Assembly (NCBI RefSeq): GCF_048544455.1
Contig: NC_133526.1
Span: 11,548,001 to 11,612,000, forward strand
Length of the DNA stretch: 64,000 bases
From: Silene latifolia
Taxonomy: Eukaryota > Streptophyta > Magnoliopsida > Caryophyllales > Caryophyllaceae
Direction of reading: 5' to 3'
The stretch's first letter is position 1. Each line of letters starts with the position of its first letter. The notes beneath the pieces were generated by a model, which saw only the letters and a program-made list of their open reading frames with translations, had not been told where the DNA came from and made no database searches. Both the position numbers and the translations under genes were made by a program. Positions 1-11,400 of this stretch are shown here, one piece after another.

Positions 1-163
1 TTCATTTGACAAAAAAAGTATCGTATGAAAATTATATAATTAGATTGTGACAAAAAAATGTTATCATTAGAGTGTAGATTGTATTGTATTGTATTTTTTC
101 ATTATTAAATCGGGTTGATGTCAAAGTAGGTGCAAAAAAAATGGCGTACTTAGTATGTTATTT

Positions 164-345
164 GTCCTACATTGAAAAGTAATGTAAGTGTGGTGAATAT
201 ACTATGTATAAATATTAGAATTGTCCCACATCGGAAGATTACCATAAGGTAGGGTGATCTTATGATTATAAATAGAAGTCATAACCCAAAATCTTTTGAT
301 TCTCTTAAGTACTGTCAGAGAGAACTCTTAAAAGAGTTTGTATTA
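164..345 (+). promoter_or_regulatory. snRNA-type USE/TATA promoter modules, cluster 1
   Basis: Two chained modules. The first has a USE-like GTCCTACATTG (164-174) and TATAAATA (207-214) with 32 bp between them. The second has a perfect plant upstream sequence element GTCCCACATCG (223-233) and TATAAATA (267-274) with 33 bp between. Plant snRNA genes use the USE plus a TATA box; spacing near 33 bp is the Pol II type (U1, U2, U4, U5) and about 23 bp the Pol III type (U6). A block beginning AACCCAAAATCTTTT (283 on) follows and is repeated after cluster 2, so it may be transcribed. I see no U1, U2, U4, U5 or U6 sequence. The promoter match is seen directly; activity is inferred. Confidence 0.6.
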
Positions 346-405
346 CCGTCTCTACAATAATGATTTCTAACCTAAGTTAATCTTTGGAAAATCTTTTAGT
401 TATTA

Positions 406-601
406 CTCCCTCCTATTCAGGGTTTTCTTCCCTATTTCCTTATTCGGTTATTCGGGTTTTCTTCCCTATTTCCTTTTTTGGGTTGATTTGTGTGGTCCAA
501 ATTCAATGGCAAGTGGGGTAGTGTATTTTGTGTGGTCCAAATTCACTTCCTTATTTCTTGGGTAAAAAGTAAAGGGGAAGAATATAGTGAATAGGAGGGA
601 G
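406..601. mobile_element. Stowaway-type MITE (196 bp)
   Basis: The ends are inverted CTCCCTCCTATTCA and TGAATAGGAGGGAG, flanked by TA at 404-405 and 602-603. This is the terminal motif and TA target duplication of plant Stowaway MITEs (Tc1/mariner). The interior holds two copies of a TTTTCTTCCCTATTTCCTT unit and two of TTGTGTGGTCCAAATTCA. It is non-coding. Confidence 0.85.
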
Positions 602-816
602 TATAATATATACTCTGTATTTCTTATTTTATATTCAAGTGATGTTTCTAATTTTTATATAAAAACTTTTACATTTTATTTGGCAAAATAATGTCGGTAA
701 AAAATTATGAAAATAATATTATTAGATTCATGGTAAGAAATGCTATCATTAGAGTATATATAGATTTCATATAATTTGCACATATTAAAGATGGTGTATT
801 TCATAGTATGTTATAT

Positions 817-1010
817 GTCCCACATTGAAAAATAATATAGATGTGATAAATATACTACATATAAAAAATAGAATTGTCCCACATCGAAATATAGCATAAG
901 GTGGGTGATTCTATGATTATAAATATGAGGCATCCTTGGAACTTAGGCATCAACCCAAAATCTTTTGAGTCTCTTAAGTATTGTCTTGGAGAGCTCTTAA
1001 AAGTTTATAT
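817..1010 (+). promoter_or_regulatory. snRNA-type USE/TATA promoter modules, cluster 2
   Basis: Same arrangement as cluster 1. GTCCCACATTG (817-827) precedes TATAAAAA (860-867) by 32 bp, and GTCCCACATCG (876-886) precedes TATAAATA (918-925) by 31 bp. The two modules are 59 bp apart. The block AACCCAAAATCTTTTGA with its CTCTTAAGTA continuation recurs from 952, about 18 bp farther from the TATA than in cluster 1. A decayed third module (GTCCCATATTG, near 1039, with TTTAAATA downstream) follows. Confidence 0.55.
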
Positions 1011-1389
1011 CATTATATTTTCTACCTATAGATTTTATATGTCCCATATTGAAAAATAATGTAGGTGTGGTAAATATACTACGTTTAAATAATATAATTA
1101 GAATCGTGTTTAAAAAATATTATATCATTAGAGTATAGGTTCCTATCATTTCCACATATTTTAATAATGATAAAAAAAATAGAAAACAAAAGTCCATAGT
1201 AGCATGTGTAATCTATCAAAGTTCAAGGTTACCATGAGAAATTTCCAATATTATAATGATATAGTTAATTAAATTTTCATTTAAAAGAGAGAGATATCCG
1301 TACCAATAAAACAATAAAGGGGGTATTATTTTTTAATTGTTATTTTATTGCCACGCTATCAAACTTAACGTCCATTTAACAGCCTTTAC

Positions 1390-1510
1390 ATTAGAGGGTA
1401 CCATGGGCAAAAAAATAGAACCTCAAGGGTACCATAGGCAGATTCTTAAAACTAGGGGTAACATGGAAAATCTGACAAAATTAAGGGGTACCACAGGAAA
1501 TTTCCGTATC
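1390..1510. repeat. Short degenerate tandem repeat with GGGTACCAT core
   Basis: Four imperfect copies of a unit about 35-38 bp long, each carrying GGGTACCAT, GGGTAACAT or GGGTACCAC and followed by an A-rich stretch. A further degenerate copy (GTTACCATGAGAAATTTCC) lies near 1229. An open frame of 65 codons crosses the array but has no sign of being a gene. Confidence 0.5.
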
Positions 1511-1700
1511 TCAATTATGTTAAATTTTTTTTGAAGAAAAACAACGTACAAATATTAATGGAGAGTACTTGATCATATTATTAAATTTAAATATAACTAT
1601 TAGATATAATGAGTAACAATTGTCTGTATTCGATATTCGGGATCTGGTTGGATGTCGAACTAAGTGCAAAAAAGATGGTGTAATTCTGAGTATGTTATTT

Positions 1701-1860
1701 GTCCACAATGAAAAACAATGCAGGTTTGATGAATATATACTACGTATAAATAGTAGAATTGTCCCACATCAGAAAAAAATCCAAGTTTGGTGAATATATT
1801 ACTTATAAATAGTAGAATTGTCCCACCTCGAAAGATTAGTATAAGGTGGGGTGATTATAT
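1701..1860 (+). promoter_or_regulatory. snRNA-type USE/TATA promoter modules, cluster 3
   Basis: Three chained modules: a decayed GTCCACAATG (1701) with TATAAATA at 1745-1752; GTCCCACATCA (1761-1771) with TATAAATA at 1804-1811, 32 bp between; and GTCCCACCTCG (1820-1830) followed by a weak TTATATGA. The period is again 59-60 bp. The conserved downstream block of clusters 1 and 2 is absent. Confidence 0.5.
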
Positions 1861-1993
1861 GAAATCTTTTATTTTTTTTGAAAGAGATATTTTAATAATA
1901 TGTAAACAAATCATTAGACATAGAATGTAAACATTAAACCATTATAACGTTTTTTTTTTGCATTATAAATAAGTTAATTACCCCGTTGCAACG

Positions 1994-2205
1994 TGATAAA
2001 CTAAGAAATGAGAAGACTTTGGTGAAAGGCTATGTTAGCCGTCATTCATTGATGATAAAACAAGGGTACAAAGCACATAATATATACATAAGGATATCCT
2101 CAAACCCTAGTCAAACATATCCTACAATATAGGCAACCGAAAGATATGCACGCTAATATTATACATGAGAAGATATGAAAATATATGAGATATAATATTT
2201 CCATA
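1994..2205 (-). repeat. 3' LTR of the copia element
   Basis: 212 bp, matching 22172-22383 over its whole length. It follows the polypurine tract and the RNase H stop codon in element orientation. Confidence 0.92.
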
Positions 2206-2216
2206 CTCCCCCTTAA
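2206..2216 (-). promoter_or_regulatory. Polypurine tract of the copia element
   Basis: Minus-strand TTAAGGGGGAG directly before the 3' LTR. It would prime plus-strand synthesis. The pol stop codon TAA overlaps its start. Confidence 0.75.
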
Positions 2217-2866
2217 GTTGGAGCATTCGGTAAACGAATACCCAACTTACGTTGTAGATAGGCAAACGCTTCACCACCAAGAGCCTTAGTGAAGAGATCG
2301 GCTATCTGTTCCTTACTCCGAACATGTCGTGTCTCGATGTTTTTATTAACCAAATGTTGTCGTACGAAATGACAATCTATTTCAATGTGCTTTGTTCGAT
2401 CATGGAAAACGGGATTCTTTGCGATATGTATCGCTGCTTGATTATCGCATAAAACACGCATGAGTTGATTATGCTTAATATCGAGTGAGTGTAGAAAAGA
2501 CTTAACCCAGATTAACTCACTCGTCACGACCGCTAATGCTCGGTATTCTGCCTCGGCGGATGACTTAGCTACTGTGTGCTGCTTCTTTACTTTCCAAGAG
2601 ATAGGTGTGTGTCCTAACGAGACAAAATACCCCGTCAAAGATCTTCTCGTGAGAGGACATCGACCCCAATCCGAATCCGAGTATCCATTGAGCTGAAAAA
2701 TGTTATCTCGATGCATCACTATACCTTTTCCTGGATCACTCTTGAGATAACGAATTACCCGAAGTGCGGCATCCCAATGCTCCTTCCGCGGCTCATGAAC
2801 AAATTGGGACAAAATGTGGACCACGTAAACCAGGTCAGGACGCGTAATGGTCAAATAAACTAAACG
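2213..2866 (-). pseudogene. Copia RT end and RNase H (C-terminal fragment)
   Basis: C-terminal copia pol, continuous in sense with 18381-19527 once the Athila insertion is set aside. Motifs: DPGKGIVM, GYSDSDWGRCPLTRRS and KSSAEAEYRAL (RNase H), CDNQAAIHIAKNP, HFVRQHL and the terminal IADLFTKAL. The stop codon lies at the polypurine tract. The fragment begins at the insertion junction. Confidence 0.9.
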
Positions 2867-3569
2867 CCCTATGATGAGTCCCCATTTTGTGTCTATTTCA
2901 CCTTTCTTTTCTTTGCATATTTCCCGATCACATGCGGGTTTTGACCCTTTTTAGCCCTGTTTTGTAGCTTTATCCCGTACTATGAAATTTATATGCCTCA
3001 CTGCAGATTTTTGCATAAGGAAGAGGGCTAAGGGAGCTAGGTGTTGAACTTTCAAGGGAAGCTTAGAAGAGGGGAGTGAAGTGAAGAGAAGAAGAGTGAA
3101 TCGAAGAGAAGAAGGACTCCCGGCCGGTCGGCCGGCAGCCGGTCCACCTACCGAGAGTCCTACTAGCTTACATTGACTTCTCAAGACCTGAAGAAGGAGC
3201 CCCCAGGCTAGGCGGCAGCCGGTCGACCGGGAAGACACTGAGCCGGTCAAATGACCGTGGCCGCCCACCGGCCCATACCGATGATTAAATTGGAACTCAA
3301 AACTTCCAGAGGGTTTTGTGCCGGTCAAATGACCGGCGGCCGGTCCACCGGCTCAGACTCCCTTCTCCGCGTTTTGAACTCTTTTGTAAATTTTCGACCT
3401 AAACAATTGTAAGCTATAAATACCCCCCTCCTTAATTCATTTTGGACATAACCCTAGATCTGAAAAACTTTCCTTATTAATTGTAATCCTTTCTTAATCA
3501 AGCACTAATCTTTCCTTAATCTTTCCTTAATATTTAGTAAAACTAGTAATTGTTAGTTAGAATCAATAG

Positions 3570-4152
3570 CAGGGGCGATTCTAGGACTTGATCATAGGGG
3601 GTGCAAGTTTAACAATGATTTCGACAACGGTAAGTCGGAAACTAAAATTTAAATACAAAAATTCGCGAGGATAAAGTAAAACACTAAATTAAAATAAAAT
3701 TGGATCCAAATAATGAGTAGTCTAATAATATGAGATTTTTCTTTATGTTAAACGCAGTAGATAGTTGAGTACATACTATTTTATCGTAACTAAATAAATA
3801 CGAGGATTTTATTTAGTTGAAAATAAATTTAATGCTAAATTTATAAGTTATGCAATTATATAAAAATTGATAAAACTACCAAAAAATAATAGAACGAATT
3901 TATAATTAACACAATTTTGAAAATAAAAAACTAAAACTAAGCATTAAAAACACAATTTTTTATAACTAAATGAGATAAAAGTGAAAAAATGACTCCCTTA
4001 GGGATCGAACTCAAGACCATCAGATTGAAAGTTAAGTATCCAACCACTGAACCACTAAACATTTGATGTTCTTTATTGGAACAAACTTCTACATATTTCC
4101 GAACAAAGGGGGTGCAGGTGCATCCCCTGCACCCCCATCAAAACCGCCAGTG
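3570..4152. mobile_element. Non-autonomous hAT element (583 bp) in the Athila LTR
   Basis: An 8-bp duplication ATCAATAG (3562-3569 and 4153-4160) flanks the insert, the hallmark of hAT elements. The ends are imperfect inverted repeats, CAGGGGCGATTCTAG against CACTGGCGGTTTTGATG, matching the CAGGGGCGG-like hAT termini of plants. The 3' LTR lacks it, so it entered after Athila. It has no transposase. Near the ends are GGGGGTGCAAG and a hairpin-like GGGGGTGCAGGTGCATCCCCTGCACCCCC region. A tRNA-like segment is at 3991-4058. Confidence 0.85.
3991..4058 (-). other. tRNA-like segment inside the hAT element
   Basis: On the minus strand it starts TAGTGGTTCAGTGGT. It has an A-box-like TGGTTCAGTGG (4044-4054) and a B-box-like GAGTTCGATCC (4002-4012) at tRNA-like spacing, with an anticodon-arm-like CTTTCAATC between. 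The acceptor ends do not pair convincingly, so it is a tRNA relic or a mimic and not a called tRNA gene. Confidence 0.5.
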
Positions 4153-4977
4153 ATCAATAGTTTACTCTTGTTCTTTGAAGTTTGTATTGGGGATTTTGAA
4201 GGGTTTTCCTTCTTATTAATCAATCAAGCCTTCATCTTTCCTTTTGTTGGTATAATTCCTTTCCTTTCTTTTACTTGTTTATCATTTGTTTACATTTTCC
4301 TTGTCTTTTGATATTGCTATAACATTCATCATGTCTCCTCCTTGTGTTGTTTGCTTTTCTTCTATATTTAGCATAATTTCCCTTAACATGAGTGAGTAGA
4401 TTCCCTCTAGGGTTTAGGGTGATTCTTTATGGAATTTAGGGGCATGATTCTTTGAATATTTTGGTCTTTGGTGAAATTGTTTAACTTTCCTATTCATTGC
4501 ACTCAAGGTGTTTGTTGATTTGCTCAAGTGAAAGCTTTTGCCTTTCTTCCATTATTGCTTAATTCTCCCTTGGAATGAAAGTTTTTTTGGGGGTCTTGAT
4601 GTGTGTCTAGGAGGGGTGTGAGACTTAATGAAAATTAGTAGCCACCTTTAAGATAGCCAAGACATTGGTTCTTCATCTTAGGTTAATCTCTCACCATTGA
4701 CCCTTTTTGATCTTCATGTTTGCCCCTAAACCATATTGATGACCCCGAAGGCCCTAGCTTTTAATTAACCGTATTCATTATCATCAACTTGTTTGTCTTT
4801 TGCTCTAGTGATTATAACCAAAACCCTTTCTTTTAATTTTGATTAAACTTGACTCCTAATCGAACTTCGTAGCAACCCCCACCATCCTTGAGTTCGACCC
4901 CGACTAAATACTACGCTTTTTCGGGTTTTATAAATAGTTTTGGTATAGGAAGTAGACGACAAATTTCCTACTATCAA

Positions 4978-4996
4978 ATGGCGCCGTTGCCGGGGA
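4978..4996 (+). promoter_or_regulatory. Primer binding site of Athila (tRNA-Asp type)
   Basis: TGGCGCCGTTGCCGGGGAT lies two bases after the 5' LTR. It is complementary to a plant tRNA-Asp 3' end, a usual Athila primer. Confidence 0.75.
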
Positions 4997-5155
4997 TGGC
5001 GTTAGGTTATGCTTAGTTTTATTTAGAGTCTTTGCTTTAATCTTGTCTCAATTGTTAGTTTGCTTTAGTAGTTGATTATTGTTTGTAGAGTGTGTGTGAT
5101 TTTTGCCTTTCCCTAGTGTGTAAAAACACTAGGAGACTTACGATTTGTTAAGTGT

Positions 5156-8100
5156 ATGCCTAGAAGGAATCACCAAGCTCTTCTATTCAACTCCGACCCC
5201 GAAAGGCTTTTTAGAACCTTGAGGACTAGGACTCTTGAAAGAGTAAGGAATAATTCCACCCAAGCAAACATTGATCAACCAAACTCACACATCCCACAAA
5301 ATTTTGATACAACAACTACGATTCAACCAAATACCACAATTGAGACTTTAGTAGAGAACCCCTTTCATAACTTCCTTAATTACAATAGTCCACCTCAAAC
5401 ACCACCACATCAAGAACCAAACCACCCACCACAAATGGCTCTTAGAGATCACAACCGGCCTAACCATAATGATTCATGTAATCCCATCAATTTTGGCACC
5501 TTGGCCCCAAACAACTTTGAAATGCATCCCGCCCAAGTCGGGTTAGTTGAGAAGGACTTGTTTGGAGGTCATCTTGAGGAGGATGCCCATGCTCATCTCC
5601 GGAAGTTTAAGAGGAAAGTTTCAATGATGAAGAAGAATGGGGTGTCCGAAGACACCTTGAGAATGATGTTGTTTCCGTTTTCATTGACGGGCAAAGCGGA
5701 CCGGTGGTTGAACATTCACCCACCGGATACTTTCACTACTTGGGATGACTTAGCCCAAGCATTTATGGCCAAGTACTACCCTTCCTCAAAGACCGCGATG
5801 CTCCGCAACGAGATCCATACGTTCCAACAAGAGGATGGGGAGTCCTTAGGTGTGGCTTGGGACCGTTATCAAGATTTGATAGCAAGTTGCCCCCACCATG
5901 GAATACCGGAATGGTACATTACTCAAACATTCTTCCAAACTCTACTACCAAGAACTAAGGAGATGGTAAATGCCTCCGCGGGGGGAGGTTTTGACCACTT
6001 GAATGATGAAGAGGGCACGGCATTGATCAAAAAAATGGTAGACTCGGAGGCAAACTATGGTTCTAGAGGGAACATGCTACGAAGGAACGGGAAATTTCCT
6101 AAGGAAAATGCCTCCAACTCCGAGACAAATGCCAAGCTCGACTTGCTCACAAAGCAATTTGAGAAGTTTTCAAAGAATCAAGTGAACCAAGCCGCGACCT
6201 CGTATGGGCCGCCCATGGAAGAAGTTGTTCAAGTCGCGAGTTGTGAACTTTGTGGAGGAAGTGGTCATACATATGACTTGTGTGGGAACAATTACAATGG
6301 TGCCTATGAAGAAAATGCTCAAGAGGTGAACGCTTTTCAAAGCTACAACAACAATCCTAGACCACCAAGGCCTCCTTACAACAACCCAAACACCTACAAT
6401 CCAAATACCAATTTCTACCACCCCGGGTTAAGGAACCACCCCAACTTTAGTTACAAAAGCACCAATGTTCAAAACCCCCAACATCTCCAACCACAAACCC
6501 AAACCAATCCACCCGGTTTTGCTCAACCAAGGGGAATTCTCCCAAACCCAAGAAATAATTTAGGAAATCAAAACCAATGGTCAAGCAACAATCCACCCCA
6601 AAACTATGGCAACCAACAACAAGGGCACCAAGAGTTTGGAGGAAACCAAAGCAACCAAGGGTTTTACCAAGGGAATCAAGTAAATCAAGCAAATCAAGGA
6701 TTTGGGCAAGGGTATGTTCAAGGGTCTCAAGAACAAGGTCAAGGATCAAACTTCAACAACTATGGTCCGAGAGGTAACTTCCAAGTGGGGCAAAACAACA
6801 ACCAAGGTCCCAATGCTAGATATGACTATGGGTTCCCTTTACCCATAGCCAACCAACCTCATCAAGAACCCCAAGGTGAGCTCTCTCAAGTGGAGCTTTT
6901 GAAGATGATTAAGAACATGCAACTTCAACATAGCCAAGAGATAGCTAATTTTGCAAAAGCTACTCAACAAGAACAAGCAAACTTGAGAGCTACATTTCTT
7001 AAGGACATGAGGGAAATGGAATCTAGGATGGCTTCCCATGCTATGGCTAACCCTCAAAGGCCACCCGGTGGTTTGTTGGCTCAAGGACAAAGCTCCAAAG
7101 ATGCCTCAAATAGCCACCATGCTCATGCGGTAGTGCTAAGGAGTGGTTTAGAGCTTGAGGACCCTTACAAAGACCTTGAGTTGGAAGTTGATGAAGATCC
7201 CAAGGGGAATGAGGTAGAAATGGATGATGAAGAGGAAAGCTCACCCATTGAGGCTTCGGGCAAAGCTAATGAAGACAAGAAAGGAAAGAAAGCTTGTGAA
7301 GATTTGACTAGAAGAGGAATTCAAGTGGACAAGGATGTTGATGGATATGTGGAAGACCTCCCTTATGAGGAGGAAGCTATTGAAGAAATACCTTTGCAAC
7401 ATTCTAAAAAGGTAACAAAAAGTTTGGCTCCTCCAAAGGTATCTTCCAATTCCCAACTTGTTTCTAAAATTCCTTACCCTTCAAGAGCCATAAAGAGTAG
7501 GGAAAACCTCAAGTATGCCAAATTTTGTGATATGCTTGAGAAACTTGAGGTTACCCTACCCTTTACGGAAGTGATAATGAACATGCCAACCTACTCAAAA
7601 TTTTTAAAAGACATTTTGACAAGGAAAAGAGTCTTGGGTGACCAAGAAATAGTGGCTATGGAAGAAGCATGTAGTGCTCATATCCTTAACAAATTGCCCA
7701 CTAAACTTGGTGACCCGGGAAGCTTTTCCATTCCTTGTGTAGTTGGCGGTGTTCCTATCTCTAGAGCTCTTTGTGACTTGGGAGCAAGTGTTAGTGTTAT
7801 TCCTTTGAAAGTTGCAAAAAGGATTGGCATTCAAAACTTGGCTCCCACTACCATGACTCTCCAATTGGCGGATAGGTCCGTCAAGCGCCCTATGGGGGTG
7901 CTTGAGGACGTGCCCGTCAAGGTTGGAAAGTTTTTGATTCCCACCGATTTTGTTGTCCTTGATATTCCGGAGGATAGCCACACTCCCATCATCCTAGGTA
8001 GGCCATTTTTGGCTACCGGAGGGGTTCTCATTGATGTGAAGAATGGGCGGCTAACCTTCCAAATTGAGGGCAACAAAATCGAATTTAACTTGCCAAATTT

Positions 8101-11100
8101 GATGAAAGGTCCAAGTGTAGAAAGATTGAGCACAATCGAGGTAATTGATGAAGTAGTGCACGAAGTAGCCCGTGAAGAGGCGGAGATGGAAGAGGTTTTT
8201 CAAATCTCTTTGCATGATGAGGCAATGAAAGAGGATCACGAAGTTGATGAGGAACTATTAAAGAAAGTGGAGGGCTTTCTCCCTCCAAAGGTACAACTCA
8301 AACCCTTGCCTCCCTCACTCAAATATGCTTTTCTTGATGAGGGAGAGACCTATCCGGTGATCGTTAATGCTAACCTAAGTGAGTCCCAAGAAAAGAAGCT
8401 TTTGGAAATCTTGAAAACTCATAGAGGAGCACTTGGGTATAGCATTGATGACATCAAAGGTTTAAGTCCGAGTTTGTGCATGCATAGAATAGTTTTGGAA
8501 GAGGGGAGTCAACCCAAAGTTGATGGTCTTAGGAGGATTAACCCAAAGATGGCCGAGGTGGTGAAAAATGAAGTGTTGAAACTCCTAGAGGCCGGTATTA
8601 TATACCAAATTACCGATAGAAAATGGGTTAGTCCGGTCCACGTGGTACCCAAAAAGGGGGGGATACAAATGGTTGAACAAGAGGATGGCACCACCCTACC
8701 CACTAGACCCGTGACCGGGTGGCGTATGTGTATTGACTACCGCAAGCTCAATGCCGCCACCCTAAAAGACCACTTCCCAATTCCCTTCATTGACCAAATG
8801 CTAGAGAGACTCGCGGGCCATGCTTATTATTGCTTCTTAGACGGTTATTCCGGGTTTTTCCAAATTCCCATCCACCCGGATGACCAAGAGAAGACGACCT
8901 TCACTTGTCCAATAGGGGTCTATGCCTACCGTAGGATGCCATTCGGGCTTTGTATGCGCCCCCGCACCTTTCAAAGGTGCATGATGGCAATATTTTCTGA
9001 TTTCCTTGAAAAAAGCATGGAAGTCTTCATGGACGACTTTAGTGTCCATGGAGACTCGTTTGAGCTTGGTCTTGAGAACTTGGCTAGTGTGTTGAAACGG
9101 TGTGAGGAGCATAACCTCGTCCTTAATTGGGAAAAGTGCCATTTCATGGTGGAGGAGGGGGTTGTCCTCGGTCACATCGTTTCAAGGAGGGGTATTGAGG
9201 TCGATGGGGCCAAAGTTGCGGTCATAGAGAACTTGTCACCCCCTTCCAATGTTAAGGGAGTGAGAAGTTTTCTAGGCCATGCCGGGTTCTATCGGCGTTT
9301 TATCAAGGATTTTTCAAAAATAGCAAAGCCCTTAACCTCATTACTCCTCAAGGATTCCCCCTTTGTGTTTGATGATTCTTGTCTTGAAGCTTTCAATAGG
9401 TTGAAGAGAGCATTGGTCACGGCACCGATAATCCGATCTCTGGATTGGAATCTTCCCTTTGAGATAATGTGTGATGCTTCGGACTTCGCGGTTGGTGCGG
9501 TACTTGGGCAAGTTGTGGATAAGAAGCATCATGTGATATATTACACAAGCAAGACTCTTGATCAAACTCAATGTGGATATGCTACTACCGAAAAGGAAAT
9601 GTTGGCAATTGTTCATGCCGTGGAGAAATTTCGGTAATACCTTGTTGGGTCTAAGGTGGTGGTTTACTCCGATCACACCGCCTTGAGACAATTGATGGTG
9701 AAGAAAGATGCGAAGCCCCGGCTCTTGAGATGGGTCCTTCTTCTTCAAGAATTTGATTTAGAGATTAAGGATAAGGCCGGTTCGGAAAATGTTGTTGCCG
9801 ACCACTTATCTAGATTGACCGTTGAAGACCATGGGATACAAGACAAGAGTGGACCCATAAATGAGTGGTTGCGGGATGATGGACTCATGGAAGTTACCGC
9901 CAAGACCCCTTGGTTTGCGGATCTTGCAAACTACATTGTGAGTGGTTTCTTACCGGATGAAATGGAACCTAGAGAAAGGAGGAAGTTGAGAAATGATGCT
10001 AGGAGATATTTTTGGAATGACCCACATTTGTTTCGCAAGTGTGGGGATGGAATGTTCCGAAGATGTGTTTCAAGAGAGGAGGGCTTAGAGATTGTGGACC
10101 GGGTTCACAATTCCGCCTATGGGGGACACTTGGCCACCTCTAGAACAATTGCCAAGATCCTCCAAGATGGGTTTTATTGGCCCTCCATGTTCAAAGACAT
10201 TCACTACTTGGTTAAATCTTGTGATGCTTGTCAAAGAGTTGGGAACATTGGGAAGAGAAGTGAGATGCCCTTGACTAACATATTGGAGATTGAGCTTTTT
10301 GATTGTTGGGGCATAGACTTCATGGGACCCTTTCCCAACTCTTGTGGAAATGAATACATCTTGGTTGCGGTGGACTATGTATCCAAATGGATTGAAGCGG
10401 TTGCCTCCCCCACCAATGATAGCAAGGTTGTAATGAAGCTTTTTAAAGGCACGATTTTTCCAAGGTTCGGAACACCAAGAGTAGTCATAAGTGATGGCGG
10501 ATCTCATTTCCGCAAAAGTACCTTCAAAGCTCTACTTGAATCACATGGAATGCGGCACAAAACCGCACTTGCCTACCACCCTCAAACTAGTGGGCAAGTG
10601 GAGGTTTCTAACCGCCAAATTAAAGCCATTTTGGAGAAAGTCACCAACAAGAGCCGGAAAGATTGGTCCCAAAAGCTCCCGGATGTCTTATGGGCATTGA
10701 GAACCGCCTTCAAGACACCACTTGGCACCACCCCGTATAAACTTGTGTACGGAAAAGCTTGCCATTTGCCGGTGGAGTTGGAGCATAAGGCTTGGTGGGC
10801 TCTTAAAGTAATGAATTTTGACTTTGATGCCGCCGGAGAAGTGCGGTTTCTCCAAATGAATGAGCTTGAAGAATTGAGATTGGAGGCTTATGAGAGCTCC
10901 AAAATTTACAAGGACCAAACGAAAAAATGGCATGATGCCAAGATCATGAAGAAAGAGGTAAGTGTTGGAGACCTTGTTCTCCTTTTTAACTCCAAAATCA
11001 AGGTGTTTCCGGGCAAGCTCAAATCACGATGGTCCGGACCCTTTAAAGTGATGAAAGTATTTCCTTATGGTGCTTTCGAACTTTGGAGTGAAGAAGGAGG

Positions 11101-11212
11101 AACTTTTAGGGTCAATGGGCAAAGAATCAAGCGATACTATGACGGTGATAGCAAAGGTCCTATTGAAGTGCTCTATCTCGGGGAACCCCTCCCCGAGGAG
11201 AGGGAAAGTTGA
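5156..11212 (+). pseudogene. Athila gag-pol polyprotein with one in-frame stop
   Basis: A single frame of about 2019 codons, interrupted once by TAA at 9635-9637. Gag: capsid region about residues 130-310, zinc knuckle CELCGGSGHTYDLC (about 364-377), then a long Asn/Gln-rich segment (about 385-570). Protease: CDLGASVSVIPL (about 872), with DLG where many families have DTG or DSG. RT: FLDGYSGFFQIPIHP, RRMPFGLC and the catalytic FMDD (about 1290). RNase H: MCDASDFAVGAVLG. After the stop: the rest of RNase H, an integrase zinc finger (H-H-C-C, CDACQR at about 10228), then the integrase core with GIDFMG, SDGGSHF and GQVEVSN. The stop lies where relatives have a polar residue (FR-x-YL), so one base change such as CAA to TAA would explain it. 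Start chosen at the first ATG, 180 bp after the LTR. Confidence 0.9.
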
Positions 11213-11400
11213 AATTCTTGAAAGCAATTTGGTTTGGTGGAGTTCCTCAAGAACCACCACTTGTACATAGCATGCATTTTTAGTTAGCTTATGAGAAAAT
11301 TGGAAGGGATCGTACTTGGAAAGATGGAGTTGGTGAGGTTTGGAGAGGGCCTACTCGACTTTTGGGAAAGGTTCAAGCTTGCAAAGTGAGGAACGAGAGA

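Larger units (their letters stand above)
2872..4976 (+). repeat. 5' LTR of Athila (carries a hAT MITE)
   Basis: 2105 bp. With the 583-bp MITE and its 8-bp duplication removed it is about 1514 bp, against 1545 bp for the 3' LTR; most of the rest is indels in the CCGG-rich part (3110-3350). The stretch 3404-3412 (CTATAAATA) is a likely TATA box. Confidence 0.9.

Noticed and set aside
164-1010. A true U-snRNA gene downstream of the USE/TATA modules
   Set aside because: None of the conserved 5' regions of U1, U2, U4, U5 or U6 is present after any TATA box.
3991-4058. A functional tRNA gene
   Set aside because: The A- and B-box-like motifs are present but the acceptor stem does not pair and the copy sits in a MITE.
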